Shown piece after piece: positions 1 through 12,957 of a stretch of DNA of 64,000 nt. Source of the stretch: Scatophagus argus (Eukaryota > Chordata > Actinopteri > Scatophagidae); the NCBI RefSeq assembly GCF_020382885.2, contig NC_058496.1, positions 9,919,501 through 9,983,500 of the forward strand. The letters are read 5' to 3'. The position numbers and the translations under genes are program-made. The notes beneath the pieces were generated by a model. It had not been told where the DNA came from. It saw only the letters and a list, made by a program, of their open reading frames with translations, and made no database searches. Each line of letters starts with the position of its first letter. The stretch's first letter is position 1.

Positions 1-116
1 TATATTTTTACACTCAGTCCTTAAATTTATATCTTGTTTGCAAAATGTCTGTTTCTTAAACACACGACGTAGCCTGTTCTTCAAGTGTGTTCATGATTTG
101 CTCTGTCGGTTTCTAG

Positions 117-502
117 GTATGTTGTACATCCCTGATCTTCAGTGTCCACATTTCCTGAGCACACAGTTCAACAACACCAATGTGAGCAACAGCTCACAAC
201 TGGTCACCTGCTGCACCCAACTGTATAACAGGTGTGTGTGTGTGTCTATATCCATATGTAACAAGCATCACCACCCAGCTGCAACAATAATGTTATATAC
301 CTGTTCATTTATAAATAAATCGTCATCCCTATATGGTTTTATACAGTCTGTGTGTGTGTGTGTGTGTGTGTGTGTCATTTGCAGTGTGGCAATGCATGGG
401 CTGTGGAACGTAACAATTGGAGGAGGATTTGATCGGAGCAGTCTGCAAGGCTGCTGCACAATCACACCCCCGACACAATTCAACTGCAGCTTGATGTTTT
501 GA
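117..502 (+). CDS. slc28a3: slc28a3 (CNT3) C-terminal exons, partial gene
   Basis: These are the last two coding exons of a concentrative nucleoside transporter; the rest lies left of the window. Exons are 117-231 (acceptor ttctag, donor g|gtgtgt) and 385-502 (acceptor ttgcag, stop TGA 500-502); the codon AG|T spans the junction. The translation continues from a Gly-Met (GMLYIPDLQCPHFL) into an Asn-rich, Cys-rich tail with several N-glycosylation sequons (NNT, NVS, NSS, NVT) and ends LQGCCTITPPTQFNCSLMF. The CC pair and the terminal TxFNC pattern match my recollection of the extracellular C-terminus of human CNT3, a plasma-membrane Na+/H+-coupled importer of purine and pyrimidine nucleosides. 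Conserved synteny with rmi1 and hnrnpk supports CNT3 over the other SLC28 members. A (TG)n run starts at the donor and another precedes the second acceptor. Confidence 0.9.
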
Positions 503-735
503 ATCACTGTGAACAAATTTAACATTTTTTTTATCTGTACCATACACTGCTGATTTAATGCATTTTCAATTAAGCTGTATCATGTCATGTCACATTAATG
601 AAAAATAAGGACATGAAAGGCAACTGGACTTTTTTTTTTTACTACTTTTCACTTAATCACTCCACTACAACATTGGACACCTTTAGATATTTTTCAGATT
701 CATAATAAACACACAAAATACAGTAATGAAATAAA
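503..735 (+). other. slc28a3: slc28a3 3' UTR with poly(A) signal
   Basis: AT-rich sequence after the stop codon. A canonical AATAAA lies at 704-709, and a second candidate (gaaataaact) lies about 25 bases on. The transcript end is inferred from these signals only. Confidence 0.55.
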
Positions 736-2989
736 CTGTGATGGATGAAGTTTAAGGTTTTATTGTTCCGCAGAATGAAATTCTACCAAGTGGAAATTAA
801 AATTATACCCCCTCTTTACAAGTTCCAACATTAATGTGATGAACACATTATTACATCAACAATATTCTTCTCAGTGGGTAATTCTGCATTACTTATTTTG
901 ATAATTGATCATCACTAATATTTCAAAAACATTAAAACACTAAAACTGCTGTAATTTAAGTTTTTTGTTTTTTTTTTTCTTCTTGTAACAGCATTACCAC
1001 AATATGGAATTACTACTTCCATGTGCTACTACATCACCACTGTTTTTATATGTTTTAAATTGTGTAAACTTCATTTACAATTAAAAAAAAAAAACCTCCC
1101 GGATGTTAACATGTTATGCTAAACTATCATTTGTGCTTTCCCATTTGTCCTCTGTATGTGCATTTGTGTGTTTGCCTGCAGCTGTCAGCAGCTGATGCCA
1201 TAGACAGTCAGTTTTTTAAGACAAAAGAGGGAGAGGGAGATCTGTATCTACTCATCTGACAGATGAGGAAGACTACGCTTCACTTTCCCTGCCTTGCCTG
1301 CGCTGAGTACTACAGTAAAAGCAGTTTATTATTTGGCCACTGGATGTCACTGGTGACTTCTTTTTCCCTTTTGCTCACACTTACCAAAGTACATTTCACA
1401 TTCATCAGGACACCATCGACCAGTCAGGCGTACTGGTTCAGCTGGGAGACCAATTGTACAAGTAACTGTCTCATTAATACTGACACAAATGATACACTCA
1501 GACCGCCTACCAGATAAAGAGGAGGGTAAAGGGGTGTTCACTTCCAAAATCTGCATGTGTGAGACGAGCATGCAGTCACAGAGATGGCAAATGACAGTCT
1601 CTTCATTAAATCCACCACAAGCTAAAGGTCAGATGGCTCCCTTCTCCGCGGGCAGGAGGTGTTCTCACATGTGTGAATTTCACACACCCACAGAGAGAGA
1701 ACATTAGACTCAGCCATCAGATGTTGTCACATAGGACATTTTTAGGCTCCATGTTATCACGTGTCCCCCATAAAAAAAAAAAAAAGAAAGAAAATGACAG
1801 TATGCTCATTTTCATTTTCATTTTCACATTTGTCAGCAAGCTCTATACGAAAGTATCCTTAAAACATGGAGCTGTTAGATCCAGACGGAAAAGCAAGCAT
1901 GTCTTTAGGAATGTTGAGGAGTCGGGGTGATTTGAGCATGTCTCTGTGTAGGGACACGAGCTAAAAAGTTTGAAAAGCTGAAGCAAACTACAGGACTTAA
2001 CATTTTAGTCAGGTTGCGTCATTTGAGCAAAGAGGTTGTTTTGCTTACATAGGCACTGGGATAATGCTGCTTCAGATAAGGGATCTTTTTCTATACAGTA
2101 TATTCTTGTTGGTTAATGTATATAAATAATAATTTGCCTTTGGAAAATCTGCATATGATATTACACTTTTTTTCCAGTCTGACAAAGTTGTGTTTACTGT
2201 AAAGAAATACTGTGACAAATGTTCTGTTTTTGTTGCGATGGAACAATGATGCATTTACTTGCAGTGTTGGAATAATTACCTGAAAGCATGAAGTACCTCA
2301 AGGAAAACAAATTAAAGATCTGATCTTAAAGAGTTTGTTGGAAGGTGTGTAAATGTGCTGTTTGCAATTGTTTTCTTCTTCACTCTTCTTGATTATTATT
2401 ATTTGTCTTTCAGGTATATTGTGTAATTTGTAGATAATTTCAAATCTAATTTTAAAAAAATCTTAATTTCAAATATTCAAAGGATTTGTTTCCAGCACCA
2501 GTAGGATAGACCATGCATTGATTGTGAAATCGTTTCTCCACATTTATACTAAACTTTAACGTTGCTTTTACTGCAGCAGCACAGATGTAGAGAAGGAAGG
2601 TGGAAAGATGGAGTAAAAATGAGTAACACATAGAAAAAAACAGAGAAGAAGAGGGTGAGTATTAGGAGCTTGAGACTGGTGGATATTGGATTGTCATGTA
2701 GCACCACTCCAACCCAAAGGTGGGAGGGATGAAGAGGAGCAGAGAGAAACTGAGGGATGGGAGATGGAGTCGTCATCCACTGGCACTCCAAAGAGCACAC
2801 AATGGAAGAGGAACGAGGGGGGAGGCCACTGGGATAAAGGGTGCATATGGAAGTGGACTGAGGAATGGTAGAAAACAGACTGACTGGAGTTTGGAAGGAT
2901 TCACTGAAGCACTTAGAAGGATGATTGGAAAGACAGAGCCAGTAAAAGCATGGAAAAAGGATCAGGGGGATGAAGGAGAACTGAAGACG
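736..2989. other. intergenic, no gene seen
   Basis: AT-rich intergenic DNA with short poly(A)/poly(T) runs. A purine-rich, gagga-type stretch lies at about 2640-2990. Short open frames here have no recognisable domains and no plausible splice context. Nothing functional could be supported. Confidence 0.5.

Positions 2990-3034
<45 letters not shown>
2990..3034. repeat. (GATA)n microsatellite
   Basis: About eleven tandem copies of the tetranucleotide TAGA/GATA, visible directly in the sequence. Confidence 0.95.
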
Positions 3035-3035
<1 letters not shown>

Positions 3036-3774
3036 TAGAATTATGCAACTATTGCACCTAATTGCTGTTCTCCATGATATGCTCCCTGCCTAACAAACTT
3101 TAATTGATATTTTAATTGCTCGTTGGCTCATAATTACATGGACGTGTCTCAATGCAGAGTGAGAAATTAAACAGGAGAATCCCTGACAAATGTGTGCAGA
3201 CGAATAGATGCTGCGCTGGGTTAATTGTGGTGAATAGTGGAGAGGCATGTTTCTCATCACAAAAATTGCCCACAAAAGTAATGATTATGTTAGTCAAATC
3301 AGCATAATTTATACAGAAAGATACACAGAGGTTACACTGTTATAAAGGGGTTTTTAAAAGAGTTTTAAATCCTCTACGTTGCACACAACAAGGGCATGGG
3401 ATTATCTTGGAGTGTACTGTCCTTTTAATGTCATTTTTAATCTGATCTTCTCCTTGGTTAATTAATGGAAATGATCACAGAAACATGATCACAGAAACAT
3501 ACAACAACAAAATAATAACAACAATATTTCAGCATTACGTGAGATTCTACGGAAGAAGGGAATCTACCTTTGTTGTACGCCTTTTAAAAAATATGCATCT
3601 TGCAGTTGAGATGGACAGTTTTATAGAGCAGGTCTAGAACAACTCTTTATAATACCAATTACAGAGACTGAGCGGTTCTCACCGTTAGCAACACTTGGTG
3701 ACATCAGCAAGGACAAACTCTCTTTTAACAGGTAGATATGTTTTATACATTTATTATCTTTTACTATGGAGTAA

Positions 3775-3998
3775 GAAGTGTCACACCTTGCATCTATTCT
3801 GGGATCCAGCCCTGCACACTTCAAGCCACAGGTGAACACCCTGAACACGCTGCCTGTCTATCCTGCCTTAAGACTTAAACTTTTACACTCTCAATTCACA
3901 CCTACAGCAATTTAGAGTTACAATTCACCTGCTTGTCTTCAGCCTGTGCGAGGAAAATGATGCACCCAGAGAAACTATTAAGGAAGAACATGCAAACT
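3775..3998 (-). repeat. dispersed teleost repeat, reverse copy
   Basis: Read on the minus strand, this resembles the very common fish retroposon-like tail with the order 'ttgcatgttct...gtgaattgtaactctaaattg...gtgtgaattgag...gggctggatcccag'. A second copy of the same family lies in the opposite orientation at 14335-14550. I recognise the family by pattern, not by a named consensus, so the class is not assigned. Confidence 0.6.
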
Positions 3999-4089
3999 AA
4001 AGAAATACACATATTTATTCCTTCATTTAATTGTTGGTCAACTAAGATGTTTGAGTTTCCTTTTGACACATCTCGTTAGGCTTAGTCAT

Positions 4090-4445
4090 GTCTTCTTGTT
4101 CTTCTCATGTTTCATGTTTCCTGTTTTATTTTGTTACTTTGTTACCTTGTCTCTCATTTCAGACCCTCCCACTTCTGCCATTTCTGATGGTCAGCCCCGC
4201 CCTGATTGGTTCCACCTGCATCTTTTGGGCATTTAATGTGTCCTGTGTTTGGCCTTGTTTAGCTTTGTTGATTGCATTCCTGGATTTTTGGATTTGTGCT
4301 TGCCTTTTTGATCCGGTCTCTGGCTGTACCTTTTGGAATTTGTTTGTCTCCTGTGATTGATCTCCTGTGTACCAAACCCTTTTTGGATCATTAAAGACTG
4401 TGAGTCATTTTTACCTAGACCTGCTCCCTGAGTCATACATTTAAG
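4090..4445 (+). repeat. dispersed teleost repeat resembling an LTR or SINE
   Basis: A pyrimidine-rich block contains gtttcctgttttatt, gattggttccacctg, tggatttttggattt and attaaagactgtgagtc. It ends in a 'cctgctccctgagtcatacattt' motif typical of a high-copy fish repeat. AT-rich termination and a poly(A)-like signal (attaaa, about 4391) suggest a retroelement terminus. The two open frames across it are not gene-like. Confidence 0.5.
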
Positions 4446-5799
4446 TCCTATTCACTGTGGTTTCTCAATCTTAAGAGCTTCTTTGCATTTGTGTCCACTA
4501 TACAAGCTCACTGCCTCCCATTGACCCTTGCTAGCTAACAAATACTAACTTGGATCTTCAATACAATTTTTAAAATAATAAAAGAAAGATGGGAAGGAAA
4601 TAAGCTTATTTACTTTTTTCTGAAAGTTATGAGGAAGATTTATACCACTTTGATATCTGTATGTTCAATGTAAAGTCTGTCAGCAGCTGCCAGTTTAGCT
4701 AGTTTAAAGGTGTCTTTCTGTTCGGTACTACTACTTATAAAACATGTAAAGTGGTGAGCTTTAGAGGTGCTGGTTATTGTATTTTGTTACCTTTGGACAG
4801 TAAAACTTCATCTAACATGGGCAAGAAAGTAAAGACATAAATTTCCCAAAATGTCAATCTATTGTTTAAGTCCTATTCAATAACTGCATCACTATAATAG
4901 GATAAAGAAATGGCTGAGACATGTTATGAATATTATAGGTCTGTTCACCACCTATTTTGGTGACTGTTATCCATCTTTTTTTCCACGTTGAACAGATCAA
5001 GATATTGTGATAAAAGGGTGAATCCGTGAAACCCCAACATTATGATGGCCCCTGCACCTTGTTTGTCTTGGTCAGCTATTGTTTGAATTAGCTTGGCCAG
5101 TACTTGAAAGATCATCTTTTCCAAGGCTGAGCAGAAATGAAAATTGCTTTGATCAAGTTGCATTCAGGAGTGTTGGAGATTCAGGAGGAAAGAGTGTTTG
5201 TGGCGGGTTCTGAGAAAAACCTCTACAAACCTCGACTGTTTTTTGACTAAATGTGTGTTTAGCCACATGTGCCCTTCATCCCATGTGCTTTCACCCCTGC
5301 TGAGAGAACTCGCACAGACACACATGCACGATCGAGTGTGCACAAAAACACACCGGCAACACACGCTTGCTGACCGATGCACGCTTTCTTTCTCTGTCAG
5401 TCACACACACACATGCACAGATGAATACGCTGGAGGCCAAGCGGGTGGTCTGGCTGGGACAGAGATGAACACATGCTGGGATCAGAGCAGCAGTGTATGA
5501 TTCACATTTGTCCCTCTCTTTCTTCCAGTCTCTTGCTTCCTTCTTTCTCTTATCATTGACACCCCATTCCCACCTCTCCCTGCTCTGTTTACCCCCCTGT
5601 GCCTTTGAAAGCTGAGCATTTCGAATGTATTCTGCACACAAACTCATCAGAGGGCTGTTCCCAAACCTATAGAGGCAATTAGACATTTGAGATTGAAATC
5701 TGGCGATTTTCTCTCTCACACTGACAGAATCATGTATTTTCTGCCTTGATCCAACTTTCCCCACCTTTCTTCTGTCCCTTGTTCGTGTAGCTAGCTGGG
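4446..5799. other. intergenic, no gene seen
   Basis: Mixed-composition sequence with a CA-rich section at about 5310-5420. Open frames on both strands reflect the simple repeat. No splice-flanked coding sequence was recognised. Confidence 0.45.
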
Positions 5800-6370
5800 T
5801 ACTAATTTAGAGAGCATGCCGCTCCCCTAATGGCCTTGGGGCCCCGAAGAATATCAAGTGCTGTTTAATTTTTTAATTCTATTCAGGCTTTACATCCATG
5901 CCATCCCTCCATCAGCTCTTCTGTCTATCTTTCCATCAATTCAGATCCCACTTAGTGTTCCTCCACAAATAGCTACTAAAAGATGGCGGGTTTTTTTAGT
6001 GGAAGAGAGGAAAGATGGGAGTTTTAAAAGCATATCAAAGCACCATGTCTAGTCCCTCTATTTCATGCCGTCCGTTGTTCCAGGCATCCAACGAGTGTTT
6101 ACATGTTTTGCTGTTGTTAATGCTCTTCTCAATGTGTACTTATTTAACCCTATCGTTCGCTGAATTAGACAAATCTCCATGACGACCGAGGCAGCAGAGA
6201 GCAGGTGGAGGGCCCTTGAGGATGCATTAGGACCTTCTTGCGACGAGGGGATGCATCTTTGCTGTAAGCTTAAACTGTGCATCGGGCCTGTCTCAAGGGC
6301 CAGTGCAGAGTTCATCAGCCTGGAATCATCATCGAAATATGTGCTGCACTGAGAGCAATCAGAATGACCA
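5800..6370. other. unique intergenic segment, candidate regulatory element
   Basis: This stretch is non-repetitive and compositionally balanced, unlike the AT-rich flanks, and contains TAAT cores (ctaatggcc, tgaattagac, gcattagg). It has no coding potential. Conservation cannot be judged here; the call is by appearance only. Confidence 0.25.
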
Positions 6371-8530
6371 GGTAATGAATATGCATATAGGAATTTAAAT
6401 GTAAAACTGTGAAAAGAGATTCAGTGAAGATGGAAGTTACTCATAAAAAAAACTCATAAAAAAAGCATACAAGAACAAATACATGAAATAGAAAGTAGTT
6501 TCTGAATATAACTCCTAGAGCTGTCTATGGTAGATAATGATAAATTACCTGAGAAAGAGAACAAAAAAAAAAACAAAAAAAAAGAGAGGCTGCTTCTCTC
6601 TATATTTCAGAGCAGTGGACAAAGTAGAAGTAAATTAGTATCTATTCCTTCTGGATCCTGGTGTGAAAGTGACAAGAAATAACTGACATTGGCTTGGTTA
6701 AAACCAAGAAATCTTCAAAATGTCAAAAGACCACTGCATTTTAGGAAAACGTGATCATTTATAATTTTAAAAAAGACAATGTGTAAAAGAGACCAAGAAA
6801 ACCTTGAGGACTTAGAGAAGACCTTCATGCATGACAAAAAAATGAGCAAAAGAGAGAGTCTGCATGGCAACAGAAACCAAATGACAACTCATAATCAGAA
6901 AAAAACTGGTTAAATTGAAATGGCCTTCATGAAGATAATGATATCAGTGAATTAGAGTATGTTGAGTAGGAGGGTGTTTGTATAAAGACAGAAAGCAGTG
7001 AATACACATCATCTTGAATGTCAGGAGGGAAAATGCATGCACTGTATTTGTAGATACTCATTTTTTAAACACATGGAGATTTGTATACACAGTACTAGTT
7101 AGATTACCATATGAAACTGAGCAGCAATAACAGCGATGAAGCTCCAATGCTTTTGTGTGGGAAGATGCAGGTTATGTCTGTTGTTGAAAAAAAAACATCT
7201 GAATCTATAGAATTAAAGCACGATTGATATGTGTTTACAAATATAAAATTATTCTCATCAGTAGCTGTTGTCTCTTAATAATTCATTCAATAAATGGATA
7301 AATTAAAAGAAAAAAAACAAATAAGAAGGAGAAACTTTATACACACAGGCTTACTCACTGACTCCAGTATACTGACCTGGATAATATGGTTTATTTTTGG
7401 TATAGCTTCTGGTCCATAGTGCTGGCAATAATACACATTTGTTAATGTACTGTAAAATGTGCACACGTGATGGGAGATTTTTGTTACTTTTGTGGAGAAG
7501 TTTGTTTTTAGTACTTTTTTCTGTTTCTTTTCATCTAACAATATAGATATATTTTTGATATATTTGGTGTATTATTGATTCTGTACTCTGATTATTTTTG
7601 ATTGAGTGTTCATTGTGTAGTTATTTAAATGTGATTTGTTCTGAGATGTTTTGTTGAATTTGGGTTCTAATCCATCAATAAGCAAATTCTGCTTCTGATT
7701 TTCTAGCTTCTGTTTTCCTCAAACAACCAATCAGTTAAGTCTCCAGTAGCAGCACATGTCATACAAGAAACTCAAACTGAGAGCATAAGTAAGAGAAACA
7801 GAGGAGCATATATAAATATATACATGATGCAATTAAGACTTTGCCCTCCTTGTCCTTTCCTGTCAGCAAACACCTCTCTGCTGTCTCTCAGCCTCCTCTC
7901 AGCTTTGTCTGCACCCTCTCCCCCCAATCCATCCTTGTTGTATTGCCTTATAATTTCCTCCCTCCCCCTTCTCAGCCTCCTCTTCACTCCTTTTCCTCTC
8001 ATCCACTGTTGTATTTAGGCTCATCAAATTGGATTTCAACGTGAGAGGCATCTCAGTTTTCCTCAGTGACAGATGATTGAATTGAGTAGCTTGAAAGCAG
8101 AAGGCTTCAGCATGAGAATGGGGTAGGTGATTTTAAGGGGCTGCAGGAAGATAAAAGGGCTGCAAATGAATATAGAGACTGAAATGTTACATCTGTTTAC
8201 AATAGCTAATTATAAAGTTGCAAACCCAAAAGACAGTGTTCATCTATAAGAGCAGACAGGGCTGATTTTTCCAGTTTTGTCGAGATTTGCGCCAAGTAAG
8301 ACTGAAAACTTGCTTGAAATCTTAAGAAAAACTGCAACCAACCAACATCCAACAACAATTAACCAATTATTTAATTGCATGCTCCTTGTTAGTCGCTGAT
8401 TTAAAGGAAACAGGTGCAGAAGAAAAAGAAATTACCCAACCAGTACTCTTACTATTAAAATTGAATAAATTATCCACTAGACGCTAGGTTAAAATTTTTT
8501 AACATTGTGGCGAGCTCAATAATGTACAAT
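6371..8530. other. AT-rich intergenic, no gene seen
   Basis: Long A-rich and T-rich runs, with a pyrimidine-rich patch at about 7840-8010 that produces open frames on both strands. Nothing functional was recognised. Confidence 0.45.
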
Positions 8531-8700
8531 TAGGAAGCACTGGTGTCAATAGAAAAACAAACATGGTTACAGGGCAAGACATTTGCAAGAGTGTGATAAT
8601 GCATTCCTAATGGACGAGCAACAGTTAGCAGCCAGCTGGACCATTTCTGATCAGGGCCATTAATAAGACTTGTTAATGTCCCCATAGACGTCCAAGACTT
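8531..8700. other. unique intergenic segment, candidate regulatory element
   Basis: Low-repeat sequence with several TAAT/ATTA homeodomain-type cores (gcattcctaatgg, gccattaataag, ttgttaatg) directly before a TG microsatellite. It has no coding potential. Conservation is untested. Confidence 0.22.
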
Positions 8701-8806
8701 GATTCTCGTGTGTGTGTGTGTGCATAAATGAATAACTAAACTTGATTGTTTGTATAATTTTCCCTCCGCGGGCAGCATAACCCTGCTCTTATAGCTTGTT
8801 TAGTCT

Positions 8807-8846
<40 letters not shown>
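8807..8846. repeat. compound (TG)n(AG)n microsatellite
   Basis: About twelve TG copies are followed directly by about eight AG copies. Confidence 0.95.
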
Positions 8847-11800
8847 CACATAACTACTTACAGTAAATACAAACATGGTGTACCCATAACCCCTGTTCCA
8901 TGCTTTACACCTGCTACGAAACTAGAGGGAAAAAAATGAGATGAAGAAAAGTCAGACAGTCACAAGAAAAGGCAGCATTAGCACCCTACTGTTGCCAGAA
9001 GAATGAGCCCATAATCTAAGAAAAGGGCTGGAGGACGCAGTGTGGAAAACACATCTTTAACTTGGTGCCCAGGGTTTCTCGCACATTTTCATGTAAGCCA
9101 TCATAAAATACATAGAAACATACTGGCATAGCACCAACAACAAAGCCATGCCCAGAGAGAATCTTTATTTTGTATTTGTATAAATGACATGGGATATTTG
9201 GTCTGACTTTGAATTTCTGCTCAAAGGACACTGTTGGAGCTGCAGCATGGTGACGTGAGACTGACTATATATGTGCTATATATGAAGTATAGGCTAATTA
9301 GAATAGAAAAAATTCCTTAATAGATGTTAGCTACTTCAAACAATCGCACACATAAGTTGAAAACATGACTGTTAATCTTAAAAATCACCTCCAATACACT
9401 GCTGCCTTAAAATGTTCTTTTCCCTCATCAAAAAAATCCACAATCTATGAATATGCAAATATTTTTTGGTTCGATGATTAAATGGGTACATGTTGTCTCA
9501 TACATCCCTAGTGTGCAATATATGCACAGAAAGCTTCAATTTTATTTATGTTTTTTTTTTAAAGATTGTTCATAATGAAGAGTCACTCTGAGGTGTTATG
9601 TTCAGTTATGTTCTCAGAGTTAAGGTGGGTACAGAGAAACTTTCCTTCCTTCAGCAGATGGAACTGAAAACACTTAACAAGCATCAGTCTGCACAGTGAA
9701 ACTCAAACATCCAAGTGAAGTAAGAAGAAGCACATTTTTGAGTTGAGGGGGAGAATATAAAAAGGAGAAATCCACTCAGTTGTGCACAGTGTAAGTTAGG
9801 TTCAGTATGAACAATTACAAATTTCAGCTTCACTTCAGCACCACAGACAACACCATGGATTTATCAGTATCGCGAGGCTTCTGATATTTCAGAGCTTAAG
9901 TTATAATCATAGAATCTAACTCAGACACAAGAGGGATGGCTGCAAACCGGTAACAAAAATTTATATTTCTATCAAGTAAGAATGTAAAATGAGACAGTAA
10001 TACATCCTCAGAAGGTTCATTCAGAATAGGATGCATGTTTCTTAAAGCACACTCATTAGATCATCCAGTGTGATTTTGTAAATGCTACATCTGATCTAAG
10101 TGTCATCGAAGTAATTTATTTATTTACTTTCCAGAAGATTAATGGAAATGGTGGTGCAACATGTGTTGAATAGCATGAGATAAATCAGTGAAGAACAAAT
10201 CACCTGTATTTGGACAGTGTTATTTTTAGAATGATTTGAATCTGGTGTTCATGAACACGGTGGATATGAATCATTCATTACCTACATGGATAAATGTCTG
10301 GTGGTAGGGTGTGACAGGTATTTTAAACCACCACCAATAAAATACAATATAGTTTGCCAACAGAAATAATTTAAAAAATATATTATATGTACAAAATAGT
10401 TTAGTTGACGAAAAATGAAAGGATAAATGAAATGCACTAATATTACCACATTTCCAATTACAGAAAATGTACAGACAATATAGAACTAATGTAACTTCCA
10501 GAACTAAACTATAACTAATAAACTAGAATCCTGTATAAGGAGGAAGGAGAAGGACAAATGAGAGAAGGAGACACTGGAGGGTGAAGAGAAGAAAATAAAC
10601 AAATAACAATACGGTAACATATGAGCAAAGGCTGGATGGTGGATTGTGTGTGCTTACAGCCTTCAGCAGTGAATGCTGTCTTTTCTTCCAAGTCAACAGG
10701 AGATGTTTGTCCTGTGTGACATTCACTAAGGCAACAACACAGGCAGTTACCAAACAGCCTTCAATCTCTGGGTGTGTTCTGTGTGTGTGTGTGCAACAAT
10801 CTTGAGATGGTTTGGATCAACGCTGAAGTGAGGTCTGTCACTTCAACCTTTTTTTCTCTGGTTGTCCTGTCTTTGCGAACGTGCTGAAAATACAATTCCT
10901 CTCAGCTAAAGCATGACATTTTTGTATTATTTTTTTCTGTGTAGAATCTCCTTGTTTTCGCATTCTGTCGGTCTTTAACGTACATACCTCCTAATCTCTT
11001 CTGGTGGATCTCATTTCCCCTTAATTCCTTCTTGTCCCAGTGGTTTCCTGATGGTGACCTTTCATTTCATATCCTGCCTCATGAATTAAAGGCATTAACT
11101 CACTACTCACTCACACACAAACAGGTGCTACACACTCATAAATTAACACATATGACTGTGGTCACATTTTCACCTGAAAATGTGGCCAGACCATCGAAAG
11201 ATCAACCGCAGTAATATCGTTAATGAAAATATAACGGGAATTCAGTGCCAGTGTGCAAAGCCTGAACAGCTGGCTGACTGATTGACTGACTCAAAGTTCA
11301 AAGAGCCACGTTGACCTGAGCAGAACAAACGCTTGATACACTGGCTGTCATTAGCTGTTTGTCGGTAGTTTTTTCCAGCCCATGTATTCTCTTAATATTA
11401 ACTAGGGGTACAGAAGAAGGCTTTATGATGTTCAAGAGGTGTAAGGGTGCAGCGAAAGCACTCTGCACAGCTTGTCAAATTACCTTTCTAATGGCCAGCT
11501 TGTCAGGCTTCCTCGTCTCTGTTGAGAAAGAAAGGACAAGTGGGGGGAGCAGCCCATTCTCTTCCTTGTCATAGCAAAATCATTCATTCGTCTCTTTATA
11601 TGCTACCTTTGCTTTCCTTTCTTTTAAGTCCTGCTTTTCAAGTGCATCCTGCTAGTATTCAAATGGTAGTAATGACTTGGTAGTTTGAGAGCTGGATGTA
11701 GAGAGAGGCCAGCTGTATTGTGGGCCTGTCAATCCCTGGCCGAGCTTTAATAGGCTTTCCCATTAAGTCTAGTTAACCATCATTCACCTGAGTCATCAGT

Positions 11801-12498
11801 GGGAGGTCAAAGACCAGATTAATTGTTTCTCCTTAATTGCGAGATTACATCTTCAAAATCGTTATGTTCTTTTCATATCTTATTCTACATACATTGTGTC
11901 TAACCACTTTATTCTTAATTTTTTCCATCAAAGAGACAATCATCGTTTTCAACATTAGTCTGACTGTTAAATACATTCAATATGTTTTAATAAAATGTTT
12001 TCTAATGGTTTAAAATGTGTTTTCTTAGAACGGCTGGCAATTGACCCATTGCAAAACAACAATCGTGCTAGTGTAGTTTAGAGTTCTCCACTAAACAGTT
12101 TTCACCTTCAGGAGCAGATAATAATTGCTCAAAGGATAACTGTCTTAAGACAACAAAACAACAATCAGATGAAAGTAAGTAAGTAAAGTTTTTTTTTTCT
12201 TTCTGCAGTCATTCCTCCTGTACATACTGGCCAATAAAGGATCCCATCCTCATGAGCATCCAGCGTAGGTGATGGAGGACATAATCCACAATCAGGTAAA
12301 AATGCATTCTGATGTACTATTCGTGGTGGGTCCCTGTGAGTTAAAAATCAAAGCTCACCAGGCTGTGGAGTAGCTGTGGCCTTCCCTACACTGCTTGCTC
12401 CTCAAATGGAGAGCAGCACCATCTCATAAAGGCTTCAGCATATAAAGGCCCTGCAAACTGAGACTGCTACAGCATATCACTCTCAGCCTGCAGACCTG
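8847..12498. other. intergenic, no gene seen
   Basis: Mostly AT-rich unique sequence. The part at about 11680-11850 (around ctttaataggctttcccatt and catcattcacctgagtcatc) is low in repeats and could be a regulatory element, but nothing in the sequence proves it. No coding exons were recognised. Confidence 0.4.
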
Positions 12499-12957
12499 CA
12501 GTGGTTGAAGTTATGTATCGAAGCACAAGTACTTTAGTCCTGCACATAAGTACAATCTTGAGGTATTTGTACTTTGATATTTCTGTTTATTGCTAGTCTA
12601 TACTTTTACTCCAATGAACATTTGAGGCAAATATATAAATGTTTTTTCACAATATTTATTTGACAACTATATTTACATATTTAATTTCAAACTGAGTTTA
12701 TTAATAGAAAATATAATCAAAGTCAAATTATGGTGATGATTATCATTGACTGAGTACCTGGACGTACAGTTAAAACTAACTCTATCTAGCAACATTAAAA
12801 TTCTGCTTCACATTAACACACTGAATTACTGTTGGTACGTTAAGTTTATGTTGATGTGAGTATGTACTCTTGCACTCCTGTACTCTTACTTGTATTACAA
12901 CTACTGTTGTTGTTACTTTTACTTAAGTAAGATATCTGAGTTGTTGTTCCACCACTG
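12499..12957. mobile_element. non-autonomous DNA element (MITE-like) with inverted ends
   Basis: The left end cagtggttgaa (12499-12509) mirrors the right end ttccaccactg (12947-12957), giving a 459-bp element. The interior has the pattern aagtactttagtcc, cataagtacaatcttgaggtatttgtacttt, acttttactccaa and the complementary ttacttttacttaagtaag near the right end. This is a very common teleost family. Fragments of the same family lie at 41124-41310 and 42875-43010. No transposase is encoded. Confidence 0.75.

Noticed and set aside
2990..3034. Regularly spaced repeats considered as a CRISPR array
   Set aside because: It is a perfect tetranucleotide microsatellite without spacers in a vertebrate genome.
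4945..5163. 72-codon minus-strand frame with a globular-looking composition
   Set aside because: I could not match it to any transposase or gene, and it lacks splice signals; left as intergenic.
5198..5764. Long open frames on both strands with Cys/His-rich peptides
   Set aside because: They follow CA/TG-rich simple sequence; no splice context or known domain.
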